64,000 bases of DNA. It comes from Bacillota bacterium (GTDB taxonomy: Bacteria > Bacillota > Clostridia > Christensenellales > Aristaeellaceae). Shown here one piece after another: positions 16,562-25,248 of this stretch. Position numbers and translations under genes: made by a program. The notes beneath the pieces are model-generated. The model saw only the letters and a list, made by a program, of their open reading frames with translations. It was not told the origin of the DNA and made no database searches. The DNA lies in the NCBI GenBank assembly GCA_023398575.1, contig JAEWSC010000095.1, positions 76,829-140,828 on the forward strand, in the 5' to 3' direction. The number at the start of each line of letters is the position of its first letter. Positions within the stretch are counted from its first letter, which is position 1.

Positions 16562-18328
16562 CTATATCTCTTTGAAAATAATGTTCCCTTCCCCAGGCAT
16601 CAAGCTTATGTGCAATGATCTGCCCGTAACTTGAAGCATTTGCCCGCTGATGCTGTCCAGCAAGCTTTCCTGCCCCACAAATGCATTGGGAAGGGGAAGC
16701 ATGCTATCAATAGGGATATCAGTGGTGTTTAATATCACCAGCGCCTCCTGGTGTTGGTTTTTACGGAGGTACGCATACAGACCCTCTGCACTTATATGCC
16801 AGGTGGTGAAGCTGCCTATCTTTAACGCATCACTGCTGTTGCGCAAGCGGATCAGACGCTTATAATGGTCCAATAGTGAGTTTCCTTCTACCTTGTCCCA
16901 AGGCATGGGCCGGCGGCAATCAGGGTCACCCCCGCCGGATAAGCCCAGTTCATCGCCATAGTAGATAATGGGCACCCCGGGATGTGTCATTTGAAAAAAG
17001 GAAGCCGCCCGCAGCCTGCTTTCATTTTCTCCGGCCCGTGTGATAAACCTGGGTGTGTCATGGCTGCCTAAAAAATTCCATAGCACCTCCTGCACAAGGT
17101 GCGGATATAGAGCCATGGCTCGATTAACGCGATGGTCGAATTCTGCAAGGCTGATTTTTCCTTCTCCAAAGTACATCCAAATCGCCCGGGAAAGTACATA
17201 ATGCATGGTACTGTCAAACATGTCGCCTTGAGTGACCCACTGGCGGGAATCATCCCAGCATTCAGCTATCAAAACGCAATCAGGATTTTCATCCAGCATT
17301 TTCTTGCGGAACTGGCGCCAGAAATCTGGCCATACCTCAGGGGAAACATCCAGCCGCCATCCATCTACATGGGCCTGTCTGAGCCAATAGCGGCCTACCT
17401 GAATAAAATAGGCGGCAGCAGAGTCGTTTCTCAAGTTCAACTTTGGCATATCCGGCGTGTGGGCAAAGGTGGCATACCCACAGGCATATTTTTGCTTATC
17501 AAAAAAGAACCAGTCGTAATACTCACTGTCCGGCCCTTTTTCACGGGCTTGGACAAATGGCGCAAACTGTGTGCCTGCATGGTTGAATACGCCATCGAGC
17601 ACAATGCGTATCCCCGCCGCGTGCAGTTCATCTGAAAGTGCCCGCAACTCCTTTAGTGAACCCAATAATGGGTCCACTTGAAAGTAATCAAAGGTATTGT
17701 ACCGGTGGGAGGTATTGCTCAAGAAGATGGGGGTCATATATACAATGCCTACCCCCAGATCCTTTAAATAAGGCACAGCCTGACGGATACCCTTTATGTT
17801 TCCGCCAAAGCGGAACTCGTTGGCATAGCGGGGAGAGTTCCACGGTTCCACCGGCTCCATCGTACTGCTTTGCTCAGCCGCCCTGCAAAACCGGTCAGGG
17901 AAGATCTGATACCCTACGCCACCCCTGGCCCAAAGCGGTTTCTCCACCTCCGCATAGGCATGGGCGAAGGGGAAGCACACCATTTCATCAGGGCGTTTGG
18001 CTTGCACAGGATAAATGCCATCTTGATCCAATAGGAATGTAAGCTGTTCCTGAATCAAGCAAAATGCATAGTGGATACGTGGATCACTGGGGGTAAATAT
18101 GCATTCGTACCAATCGTGGTTTTCATCCTGCCACATCCTTGACATCGTCAGCTTTTGTGCTCTTGACATGGATGCGCCGTTGCCATACATATCGGCCGCC
18201 CATAGCTGAACCTCCTGCCAGTCATCCCGGCCGGTCCGAAGACGGATGCACACACGGCCATCGGATAGCGCATGGCGGTATTCCAGCCAGGGCTGATGAT
18301 ATATGGCCCCAAGATTGATGCTGCGCAT
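16562..18328 (-). CDS. Glycoside hydrolase family 13 enzyme (neopullulanase / cyclomaltodextrinase type)
   Basis: 588 residues. An N-terminal beta domain (about 1-120) is followed by the (beta/alpha)8 amylase barrel. Catalytic residues by motif are Asp327 in DGWRLDVS, Glu356 in LIAECW and Asp424 in GSHDTPR; region I is GIRIVLDGVFNH (239-250). There is no signal peptide, so it is probably an intracellular enzyme degrading maltodextrins or cyclodextrins, subfamily GH13_20-like. The start at 18328 follows AAGGAGGG; the in-frame ATG at 18364 does not. Its promoter carries a LacI/MalR-like operator, which fits sugar control. Confidence 0.93.
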   Translation of the reverse strand: MRSINLGAIYHQPWLEYRHALSDGRVCIRLRTGRDDWQEVQLWAADMYGNGASMSRAQKLTMSRMWQDENHDWYECIFTPSDPRIHYAFCLIQEQLTFLLDQDGIYPVQAKRPDEMVCFPFAHAYAEVEKPLWARGGVGYQIFPDRFCRAAEQSSTMEPVEPWNSPRYANEFRFGGNIKGIRQAVPYLKDLGVGIVYMTPIFLSNTSHRYNTFDYFQVDPLLGSLKELRALSDELHAAGIRIVLDGVFNHAGTQFAPFVQAREKGPDSEYYDWFFFDKQKYACGYATFAHTPDMPKLNLRNDSAAAYFIQVGRYWLRQAHVDGWRLDVSPEVWPDFWRQFRKKMLDENPDCVLIAECWDDSRQWVTQGDMFDSTMHYVLSRAIWMYFGEGKISLAEFDHRVNRAMALYPHLVQEVLWNFLGSHDTPRFITRAGENESRLRAASFFQMTHPGVPIIYYGDELGLSGGGDPDCRRPMPWDKVEGNSLLDHYKRLIRLRNSSDALKIGSFTTWHISAEGLYAYLRKNQHQEALVILNTTDIPIDSMLPLPNAFVGQESLLDSISGQMLQVTGRSLHISLMPGEGNIIFKEI

Positions 18329-18371
18329 GTATTCCCTCCTTAAGCTGGTTTGCTGCAGAAACAATTGCGAT

Positions 18372-18383
18372 GCAATCGTTTGC
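18372..18383. promoter_or_regulatory. LacI/MalR-type operator in the GH13 promoter
   Basis: On the minus strand it reads GCAAACGATTGC, a near-perfect dyad around CG, like operators of LacI-family maltose regulators (CGCAAACGTTTGCG). It sits 4 bases downstream of the -10 box, where a bound repressor would block initiation. No LacI-family gene lies in this window. Confidence 0.6.
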
Positions 18384-18387
18384 GCGA

Positions 18388-18416
18388 AGTATAGCAGAGG
18401 AATTTCGTGTTGTCAA
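18388..18416 (-). promoter_or_regulatory. Promoter of the GH13 gene
   Basis: Minus-strand -35 TTGACA (18416-18411) and -10 TATACT (18393-18388), 17-base spacer, about 60 bases before the start codon. Confidence 0.8.
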
Positions 18417-18598
18417 GGCGGCATTCGGTGCGTGTACCTGCTGGTTCAACTGTATTTTCTTTGTTTCTCCTCTTGCAATTATTGCGCCAAGGCAGCATAA
18501 TATGCCCATAGGTTCGAAAATCGCCCGCCGGGCCAAAATCGACCCACAAGGGAGTCAAAAGGATTTTACGTAAAATGGTAGTAGAGGGGAGCATTCAA

Positions 18599-19681
18599 AT
18601 GGAACGTGTGTACAATTTTTCTCCGGGGCCGGCAATGCTGCCGCTGCCTGTACTTCAAAAGGCGCAGCAGGAATTGGTGATGTATGGCACATCTGGTATG
18701 TCCGTCATGGAAATGAGCCACCGCAGTAAAATGTATCTGGATATTTATGATGCAGCAGTTGCACTTTTGCGGGATCTGATGTCTATTCCTGACGCTTATG
18801 AGGTCTTGTTTTTGCAGGGTGGTGCAACCCAGCAGTTTTCGGCCGTGCCGTTGAACCTGATGACGGGCAGTAAGAAGGCAGATTATATCGACAGCGGCAA
18901 CTTTGCCCACCTGGCCGCGGAGGAAGCCGCACGTTATGGCACAGTGAGCATTGCCGCGTCCAGCCGGGCAGACAACTATACCTATGTACCGGATTTTGCT
19001 TGGGCGAAATTTGATCCACAGGCAGATTACTGCCACATTACCACCAACAACACGATTTACGGTACAAGGTTCACTGATATCCCGGATACTGGCAGCGTGC
19101 CCTTGGTGGCGGACGCCAGCAGCAATATCTTAAGCGAAGTCATGGATATTACCAAATTTGGTGTCATGTATGCCGGGGCGCAAAAAAACATTGGACCCAG
19201 CGGTGTATGCGTTTTGATTGTCAAAAAAGAATTACTGGGCCGGGCGCATCCGCTTTGCCCCAAGCTGCTCAATTGGGATGTGCAGGCAAAGAACGGCAGC
19301 ATGTACAACACGCCTAACACCTATGGCATATATCTTGCCAAGCTGGGTTTTGAGTGGCTTAAAGACCTGGGCGGCGTGCCGGCCATTGAGAAAATAAATA
19401 TTCATAAGGCGGCCATTCTCTACGATTATCTGGAAGAAGGCAGCCTATTTCATGCTACCGCGCAAAAAGAGTACCGCAGCCTGATGAATGTTACCTTTGT
19501 TACCGGCAGTGAAGAATTGGACGATAAATTCGTCAAGGAAGCGGCGAAGAACGGACTTGTCAACCTGAAGGGACACCGCTCTGTCGGCGGCATGCGGGCT
19601 AGCATATACAACGCCATGCCGGTAGAAGGCGTGCAAAAGCTGGTTGACTTTATGAAAAAATTCGAAGCTGAGAATCATTGA
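18599..19681 (+). CDS. serC: Phosphoserine aminotransferase
   Basis: 360 residues starting MERVYNFSPGPAMLP at 18599, 8 bases after AGAGGGGAG. It converts 3-phosphohydroxypyruvate and glutamate to phosphoserine. It is a PLP fold-type I enzyme; the PLP lysine is Lys196 in YAGAQKNIGPSG, and GGATQQFSAVP is the family signature. It lies 84 bases before serA, with a two-hairpin element between them, so the pair forms a serine biosynthesis unit. No phosphoserine phosphatase (serB) is nearby. Confidence 0.96.
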   Translation: MERVYNFSPGPAMLPLPVLQKAQQELVMYGTSGMSVMEMSHRSKMYLDIYDAAVALLRDLMSIPDAYEVLFLQGGATQQFSAVPLNLMTGSKKADYIDSGNFAHLAAEEAARYGTVSIAASSRADNYTYVPDFAWAKFDPQADYCHITTNNTIYGTRFTDIPDTGSVPLVADASSNILSEVMDITKFGVMYAGAQKNIGPSGVCVLIVKKELLGRAHPLCPKLLNWDVQAKNGSMYNTPNTYGIYLAKLGFEWLKDLGGVPAIEKINIHKAAILYDYLEEGSLFHATAQKEYRSLMNVTFVTGSEELDDKFVKEAAKNGLVNLKGHRSVGGMRASIYNAMPVEGVQKLVDFMKKFEAENH

Positions 19682-19683
19682 CG

Positions 19684-19734
19684 CTGGAGGGCGTGGCCCT
19701 CCAGGCCACCTGCCCAAGGGATACCATCCCTTGG
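19684..19734 (+). repeat. Two-hairpin element between serC and serA
   Basis: CTGGAGGGC/GCCCTCCAG (19684-19692 with 19696-19704, loop GTG) is followed by CCAAGGGAT/ATCCCTTGG (19714-19722 with 19726-19734, loop ACC). Both stems are perfect. The first resembles hairpin H1 of repeat copy B, so this may be a short relative of that family. There is no T-tract, so it is not an ordinary terminator. Confidence 0.6.
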
Positions 19735-19765
19735 TAATCCCATACTAAATAGGAGTGAGAGCGGT

Positions 19766-20938
19766 ATGTACAAAATTCAAACGCTCAATGAGATATCCGA
19801 TATTATTCACAGCCAATTATCGGCGGATCAGTATACTGTAACGAGGGATGAGCCTGTTCCCGATGCTATTTTGGTGCGCAGCGCCGATATGCACAGCATG
19901 GATTTGCCTGAGAGCCTGCAGGCCATTGCCAGGGCAGGCGCCGGCGTTAACAATATCCCCATTGATGCATGCAGCAAAAGGGGTATTGTTGTATTCAATA
20001 CGCCAGGCGCCAACGCTAATGCCGTGGCAGAACTGGTGGTGGCAGGCCTTTTGTTGTGCAGCCGCAATGTCACAGGGGGCATTGAGTGGGCAGCGACGTT
20101 AAAGGGCAAAGGGGATGAGGTCGCCAAACTGGTGGAAAAGGGAAAGAATCAGTTTGTTGGCCCTGAGGTCCGTGGCAAGACACTTGGTGTTATCGGTCTT
20201 GGCGCCATCGGTTCACTGGTTGCCAACTGTGCGCTAAACGGCCTAGGTATGGAAGTTATCGGTCTGGACCCTTCCATTACGGTGGAGCATGCATGGTCTC
20301 TTTCCCGCGGTATCAAGCGAGCCTCCAGCCTGGAAGAGCTTTTGCAAAAGTCAGATTATGTCACTGTACACGTACCGCTGACAGCCAAAACAAAGGGTAT
20401 GTTTGACTTCCATCTATTCACGCTCATGAAAACGGATGCAAGACTGCTAAACTTCAGCCGCGCGGAGCTGGTGGATGGCGACGCCTGCCGGGCCGCCCTA
20501 AAGTCAAAAAAGCTGGGTGCTTATGTTACAGACTTCCCGACAGATGATATGCTGGGCATTCCCGGCGTTATCTGCATTCCGCATCTTGGTGCCTCCACCC
20601 CGGAAAGCGAGGAAAATTGCGCCAGGATGGCCGCTGCCCAGCTGCGGGATTATTTGGAAACCGGCACCATACGAAACAGCGTAAACATGCCGGAAATCGT
20701 ACTATCCGGCCAGCCGGAAGGTTGCCGTATCCTTTTGATACACGAAAACGTACCCAACATGGTCAGCAATATGTCTGCTGCCATCTCCCGTGAGGGCATC
20801 AACATCAACAATATGATCAATAAAAGTCTAAAGGAAATGGCTGTTACAGTGATGGAACTCAGCCAGGTGCCAACGGAGGAGCTTACAGCCGAATTAAACG
20901 CGCAGCCGGGCGTTATCAAGGTAAGGGTCTGGCACTGA
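19766..20938 (+). CDS. serA: D-3-phosphoglycerate dehydrogenase with ACT domain
   Basis: 390 residues. The D-isomer 2-hydroxyacid dehydrogenase domain has NAD motif GVIGLGAIGSLVA and the active-site His in IPHLGASTPESEENC. A C-terminal ACT domain (about 315-390, LIHENVPNMVSNM) usually senses serine, so feedback inhibition is likely. It oxidises 3-phosphoglycerate to 3-phosphohydroxypyruvate, the first step of serine synthesis. The usual INxARG loop is written LNFSRAELVD here, a minor variation. AGGAGTGAG precedes the ATG. A terminator follows directly. Confidence 0.95.
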   Translation: MYKIQTLNEISDIIHSQLSADQYTVTRDEPVPDAILVRSADMHSMDLPESLQAIARAGAGVNNIPIDACSKRGIVVFNTPGANANAVAELVVAGLLLCSRNVTGGIEWAATLKGKGDEVAKLVEKGKNQFVGPEVRGKTLGVIGLGAIGSLVANCALNGLGMEVIGLDPSITVEHAWSLSRGIKRASSLEELLQKSDYVTVHVPLTAKTKGMFDFHLFTLMKTDARLLNFSRAELVDGDACRAALKSKKLGAYVTDFPTDDMLGIPGVICIPHLGASTPESEENCARMAAAQLRDYLETGTIRNSVNMPEIVLSGQPEGCRILLIHENVPNMVSNMSAAISREGININNMINKSLKEMAVTVMELSQVPTEELTAELNAQPGVIKVRVWH

Positions 20939-20945
20939 CACAAAG

Positions 20946-20979
20946 GCCGTACAGGGGATAGAGCTTGTGCGGCTTTTTT
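20946..20979 (+). terminator. Intrinsic terminator after serA
   Basis: GCCGTACA pairs with TGTGCGGC (one G-T pair) around a loop, followed directly by six T. Confidence 0.75.
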
Positions 20980-21032
20980 GTGCCTTTTAAAGCATTTCAC
21001 GCTTTTTGTACCTTTTTGCCGCTTCGTTTGTT

Positions 21033-21061
21033 TTGCCAAACGATCAAAAATATGCTATATT
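21033..21061 (+). promoter_or_regulatory. Promoter of the LCP / G1P-dehydrogenase operon
   Basis: -35 TTGCCA (21033-21038) and -10 TATATT (21056-21061), spacer 17 bases, about 105 bases before the LCP start codon. Confidence 0.65.
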
Positions 21062-21165
21062 GGCAAAGGCGCAGGGCTATTTCGCCCAAAGGTGGATGTT
21101 TTTCTTGCTATATAACGTTAAACATACAGTCATCCTTTTTATCCCATGCAAAGGAGCTCTTTACC

Positions 21166-22089
21166 ATGATCAAACGTTTTCTTTCCTTGCTGTTTTCCAT
21201 TATTCTCAGCCTGTCTTTGGCAGTTCCAGCGATGGCCGATCTGCCCAAGCCCATCACCATTATTCCCTGGGATGAGCTTCCACCGGTGGTGGAAGGGCAG
21301 CATCATTACTTGCTGCTCTGCGTGGATCAATGGAATGGAAACCCAAAAAACTTGGGCAATACAGACGGCATGGTTTTGGTAACGTTTGATACGAGAACCA
21401 AGCGTCTGATGCTTACTTCCTTTAGCCGGGAAATGCTGATCCAACGTCCGGATGGCGTCATTGGCCGGGTAAATTACATTGCCAAGAACTATGGTCCGGA
21501 AGAACTATGCAAGGTGCTTAGCACCCACTTTGGTATCCGTATCGAAAAGTATATGCTCTTTGATATGAACCATATTCAGACCATTGTAGACGTGCTAGGC
21601 GGGGTGGATATCACGGTAACCAATGCAGAAGCCGGTTACCTGAAGCGTTATGCCATCCCGGATGATTCTACTGTTCCAAGGATGAAATATGCCGGCACCT
21701 ATCATTTCAAGGGCCACGCGGCTGTCATTTACATGCGCATCCGCAAGGTGGGCGGCGGCGGTGATCTGATGCGTACCCAAAGGGTGCGTACGGTTCTTTC
21801 GGCACTTGCGGATACATGTCGGTCTATCGACCTGAATCAAGCTGTTGAACTGATGAATTCCGTGTTGGATAATAGCCTGCTTACCAATCTTAGCGCCGGT
21901 GAAATGTTGGAAGCGGTGCAGTACGCCATGGAACTGCGCGGCGTAACGATGGAGGAATTGCAAATCCCCTTTGAAGGCGCATATACGCCCATTACCTATG
22001 CGGGTATGACCACTCGTGAAATCGACTTTGACGCCTGCCGCAAGGCGTTGTGGGATTATCTGGAGAATAGCTTCCTGGTGGTTGATTAA
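21166..22089 (+). CDS. LytR-CpsA-Psr (LCP) family protein, secreted form
   Basis: 307 residues from ATG 21166 after AAGGAG. A cleavable-looking signal peptide (1-24, ending AMA/DL) replaces the N-terminal membrane anchor usual in LCP proteins. LCP core blocks are seen: LLLCVDQ, TDGMVLVTFD, LTSFSREMLI, RVNYIAKNYG, DVLGGVDITV and the Arg-rich MRIRKVGGGGDLMRTQR. LCP enzymes move teichoic acid or capsule chains from a lipid carrier to peptidoglycan. It is 26 bases upstream of a glycerol-1-phosphate dehydrogenase gene in one operon. Some members are short and of unknown activity, so the exact role is not certain. Confidence 0.87.
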   Translation: MIKRFLSLLFSIILSLSLAVPAMADLPKPITIIPWDELPPVVEGQHHYLLLCVDQWNGNPKNLGNTDGMVLVTFDTRTKRLMLTSFSREMLIQRPDGVIGRVNYIAKNYGPEELCKVLSTHFGIRIEKYMLFDMNHIQTIVDVLGGVDITVTNAEAGYLKRYAIPDDSTVPRMKYAGTYHFKGHAAVIYMRIRKVGGGGDLMRTQRVRTVLSALADTCRSIDLNQAVELMNSVLDNSLLTNLSAGEMLEAVQYAMELRGVTMEELQIPFEGAYTPITYAGMTTREIDFDACRKALWDYLENSFLVVD

Positions 22090-22115
22090 TATTCATACGA
22101 AGGAAGGTCAAGGGT

Positions 22116-23459
22116 ATGTGTTTATCGTCCCTGTCACTTGAGCAATTAATTGCCCCCGGGGGTCATGCGTGTTCTTGTGGGCGCCATCATGATACCGAAC
22201 TGAAGTATCTTAAAATTGGCCCTGGTGCGGTAAAGCATCTTGCTCAGGCGCTGGATAAACTCAATGTGCATAAACCGTTTATTGTCTGCGATAAAAACAC
22301 TTATGTGGCCGCCTGGGACCGCGTGGAACCAGTGCTTACACAGGCGGGTGTTAATTATACACTTTTTATCATGCCGGGGGAGCATCTGGAACCGGACGAA
22401 CACGCGGTAGGTTCTCTGTGCATGGCCTTTGACAAAAGCTGCGATATCATCATGGCCATCGGCTCCGGGGTTGTTAACGACTGTTGTAAGGTGCTGGCAC
22501 ATACGGCTGGGCTGCGCAGCATGGTGGTGGCGACTGCGCCATCCATGGATGGGTATGCTTCCAATTCTTCCTCCATGATTCAAAACAGGGTAAAAGTGAC
22601 CTTGTATAACGCATGCCCTTCTGCCATCATTGCCGATGTGGATATATTGAAAAACGCGCCGCAGCGCATGTTATGGGCCGGCCTTGGGGATATGCTGGCC
22701 AAGTATGTATCCATTTGCGAGTGGCGGATCTCCAGTCTTGTTACCGGTGAGTATTACTGTGAAAACGTGGCAGGCCTGGTTCGCCAGTCCTTAAAAAAGT
22801 GTGTAGATGCAGCCCAAGGGCTGAACCGTAGGGAAGAAGCAGCGGTGCAGTCTGTGGTGGAAGGCCTGGTACTTTCCGGCATGGCCATGGGCTTTGCGCG
22901 GATTTCGAGGCCGGCCTCCGGCTTGGAGCATTACTTTTCTCACATTTGGGAGATGATGGCCCTGGATAGGGGCACACCCTATGAACTGCATGGTATACAG
23001 GTGGGCGTTGGCACATACCTGACGCTGAAACTGTACGAAGATATTCGCAAGCTTGCACCGGATAAGCAAAAGGCAGAGGCGTTTATTACGGCGTTTAGCA
23101 ATCATGCCTGGGAAGCGGAGATGCGGGCCATCTTTGGCGGCGCGGCAGATGCGATCATCTTAAATGAGCAAGAAAAGTATCAGAAAAATACGCCGGATGC
23201 CCATCGGACCAGGCTTGCGAACACACTTGCCCACTGGGAGGAGATTCAGAACATTATACAAGAAGAGCTTCCGTCTGCAAGCGGGATTGAGCGGTTGATG
23301 CAAGGCCTTGGTATGCCGACCCGGCCTAAGGATATCGGTGTCAGCGATGCGGATGCTTTCGCCGCCTTAATCGGCTCCCGAGATGTGCGGGATAAATATT
23401 TGACCAGTTCTCTTTTGTGGGACCTTGGGGTGTTGAAGGAAATGCGCTTGGATCTGTAA
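22116..23459 (+). CDS. egsA: sn-glycerol-1-phosphate dehydrogenase (AraM/EgsA type)
   Basis: 447 residues. It belongs to the iron/zinc-dependent dehydroquinate-synthase-like alcohol dehydrogenase superfamily: cofactor motif AIGSGVVNDCCK, ATAPSMDGYASNSS and metal ligands around GLEHYFSHIWEM and YELHGIQVGVG. AraM proteins reduce dihydroxyacetone phosphate to sn-glycerol-1-phosphate, the archaeal-type glycerol stereoisomer. In Bacillus the product feeds heptaprenylglyceryl phosphate synthesis with PcrB; no pcrB is seen here. Adjacency to an LCP gene hints at use in an envelope molecule. The family is clear; the physiological use is inference. Confidence 0.88.
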   Translation: MCLSSLSLEQLIAPGGHACSCGRHHDTELKYLKIGPGAVKHLAQALDKLNVHKPFIVCDKNTYVAAWDRVEPVLTQAGVNYTLFIMPGEHLEPDEHAVGSLCMAFDKSCDIIMAIGSGVVNDCCKVLAHTAGLRSMVVATAPSMDGYASNSSSMIQNRVKVTLYNACPSAIIADVDILKNAPQRMLWAGLGDMLAKYVSICEWRISSLVTGEYYCENVAGLVRQSLKKCVDAAQGLNRREEAAVQSVVEGLVLSGMAMGFARISRPASGLEHYFSHIWEMMALDRGTPYELHGIQVGVGTYLTLKLYEDIRKLAPDKQKAEAFITAFSNHAWEAEMRAIFGGAADAIILNEQEKYQKNTPDAHRTRLANTLAHWEEIQNIIQEELPSASGIERLMQGLGMPTRPKDIGVSDADAFAALIGSRDVRDKYLTSSLLWDLGVLKEMRLDL

Positions 23460-23489
23460 TAAACAAGCTTGCTGATGGTCATGAACGAA

Positions 23490-23516
23490 GAGGCCGCCGG
23501 TTGAAACGGCGGCCTC
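23490..23516 (+). terminator. Intrinsic terminator after egsA
   Basis: Perfect 10-base stem GAGGCCGCCG / CGGCGGCCTC with a 7-base loop, then TCCCTTTG. It sits between converging genes. Confidence 0.75.
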
Positions 23517-23530
23517 TCCCTTTGTACTAT

Positions 23531-24607
23531 TCAAGTGTGACCATATAACTTCTCCTCCGCAAAGAGAAAGAGCTTCTTTATCTTTTCAATTGTCTCATTA
23601 TCCAACTCGCTCCACGTGAACCAGGGCCATAGGGGGCATTTTAAAGTGACGCCGCCGGGGTACGTAAGCGGCAGCGCAAGCTTTGTGCGCTTTCCACTTT
23701 TGTCTGTCTGGGTGCAATAGCCGCAATTGTCACAGACTTTGGTGCGTGTATAACAGAGCTCGCCCAGGGCATATTCCATTTGGTCGTAATATCCCAACAG
23801 CTTTCGAAAGCCGGGAACCTTGAACTCAAAGCACATTTGCAGCCGGTCACGCCAACGATAGCTGATAATTACATGCCCACGCTCTTTGTCCTTGTATTCC
23901 TTTTCCCAGCGCACCTGCAGCCAACGCTCGCCATTTGTGACAGTGTAGCCTAGCTTTTCAAAGAATGATTCCAACTCCCTTATCCATGCCGTGTCACTGT
24001 ACAGCTTGCCAAACATTTCGGCGGCCCGGTATGGCTGGCCGGGAACGGAGCCGAACAAAAAGCGTATCAAAATTTCCAATACCATTCCGCCAGGTAAAGC
24101 CGCATCTTCGCCCCGCTTTTTGAAGGCTGGAAAGATATTGGGATGCTTTGCGCATCGTAGGATTATGCCACCCTCTGTATTTTCGTATGAAAGACCGAAT
24201 GGCGTCCATTTTTCCAGCGTCTTGGGCGTGAGTTTCCAGGAGATTTTCTCAATATACATGTGATCGGTTGCTGCCTGACCTGTTTGGCTGAGTTTATAAA
24301 GCACGCCGATAAAGTCAAGAAACTTCTTTTCGACTTTGAGCATGGAATCCATTAAGGCAGGATTGCTGTTATTTAAAAGCCAGCGCTCCTGAAAACACTT
24401 ATCCTCTTCCGGCTCAATGCCGATAAGCTCAGGGCTGTCGTAGCAGGTCTTAAGCAAATCATAGAAGAATTCATGTAACTGGCGGCGAGATTCATCATTA
24501 GCAGCTGTGGGATCAGGCACATATTCTGGATAGGCGGCTAAAAAGGCGTATATGATCCTTGCGCCAAGAGTGGGAAAAGCTTGTCCCAAACGTATTTGAT
24601 CTTGCAT
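23531..24607 (-). CDS. Hypothetical protein with CxxCxxC motif
   Basis: 358 residues, not recognised. It is soluble, with no signal peptide or membrane helix. The N-terminal ~170 residues are helical and acidic. The C-terminal part has many aromatic and basic residues, a Cys cluster VCDNCGYC (about residue 300) and a later LKCPLWPWFTW, together resembling a small metal-binding site. The start ATG 24607 follows GGAGATACAG. It stands alone, converging with egsA and diverging from the GAF-type reductase gene. No function can be assigned. Confidence 0.75.
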   Translation of the reverse strand: MQDQIRLGQAFPTLGARIIYAFLAAYPEYVPDPTAANDESRRQLHEFFYDLLKTCYDSPELIGIEPEEDKCFQERWLLNNSNPALMDSMLKVEKKFLDFIGVLYKLSQTGQAATDHMYIEKISWKLTPKTLEKWTPFGLSYENTEGGIILRCAKHPNIFPAFKKRGEDAALPGGMVLEILIRFLFGSVPGQPYRAAEMFGKLYSDTAWIRELESFFEKLGYTVTNGERWLQVRWEKEYKDKERGHVIISYRWRDRLQMCFEFKVPGFRKLLGYYDQMEYALGELCYTRTKVCDNCGYCTQTDKSGKRTKLALPLTYPGGVTLKCPLWPWFTWSELDNETIEKIKKLFLFAEEKLYGHT

Positions 24608-24755
24608 GGCTGTATCTCCTGCTTTCTCTTTGGGAAAATCCTGGATTTTTCTTAAGTATAACTGAATGAGAGCATGCTTTCAATACAGTCTCTGCAGCTG
24701 CACACAAGTTTATGGTATAATGGTCATGTATTAACTGCAAAAGGGGAGACAACCC

Positions 24756-25247
24756 ATGATCGAAATCAAAAACACGTATCCGAAAAGCAAAGCCGAAATG
24801 TATGATTTGCTGAAAAGACAACTATCGGCGTTGATGGAAGGCGAAACCAATAAGCTTCCGCATCTTGCGAATATGGCTGCGCTGCTAAACGGTGCGCTGG
24901 ATGAAATAAATTGGGTCGGATTTTATTTGATGACCAATGGTGATTTGCTGCTTGGCCCCTTCCAGGGTAAAACCGCCTGTATCCGCATTCCCGTGGGCAA
25001 GGGCGTATGCGGCACGGCTGTTGCCCAAAATAAGACGCAGGTAGTCGCAGATGTTCATCAGTTTCCCGGCCATATTGCCTGTGATAGCGCATCCAACTCG
25101 GAGATTGTTATTCCCATCCGTGCAAACGGGAGAATTGCCGGCGTGCTGGATATAGACAGCCCCCGCTTCTCCCGCTTTGATGAACAGGACCGGCAGGGGC
25201 TGGAAGAAATGGTGAAATTGCTGGAGAAGGGCTGCCTTTGGGAGTAG
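24756..25247 (+). CDS. msrC: GAF-type free methionine-(R)-sulfoxide reductase
   Basis: 163 residues, a single GAF domain of the fRMsr family. The three family cysteines are present: Cys75 (TACIRIP), Cys85 (GKGVCGTA) and Cys109 (HIACDSASNSEIV). The core INWVGFYL and PIRANGRIAGVLDID also match. It reduces free methionine-R-sulfoxide using thioredoxin, as oxidative-damage repair in the cytoplasm. A TATAAT at 24716-24721 and GGGGAG before the ATG mark its expression. Its stop lies one base from the end of the converging HAAS-domain gene, leaving no room for a terminator. Confidence 0.93.
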   Translation: MIEIKNTYPKSKAEMYDLLKRQLSALMEGETNKLPHLANMAALLNGALDEINWVGFYLMTNGDLLLGPFQGKTACIRIPVGKGVCGTAVAQNKTQVVADVHQFPGHIACDSASNSEIVIPIRANGRIAGVLDIDSPRFSRFDEQDRQGLEEMVKLLEKGCLWE

Positions 25248-25248
25248 C

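Noticed and set aside
18505..18560. GGTTCGAAAATC as a tRNA T-loop
   Set aside because: No flanking T-stem, anticodon arm or acceptor pairing could be made.
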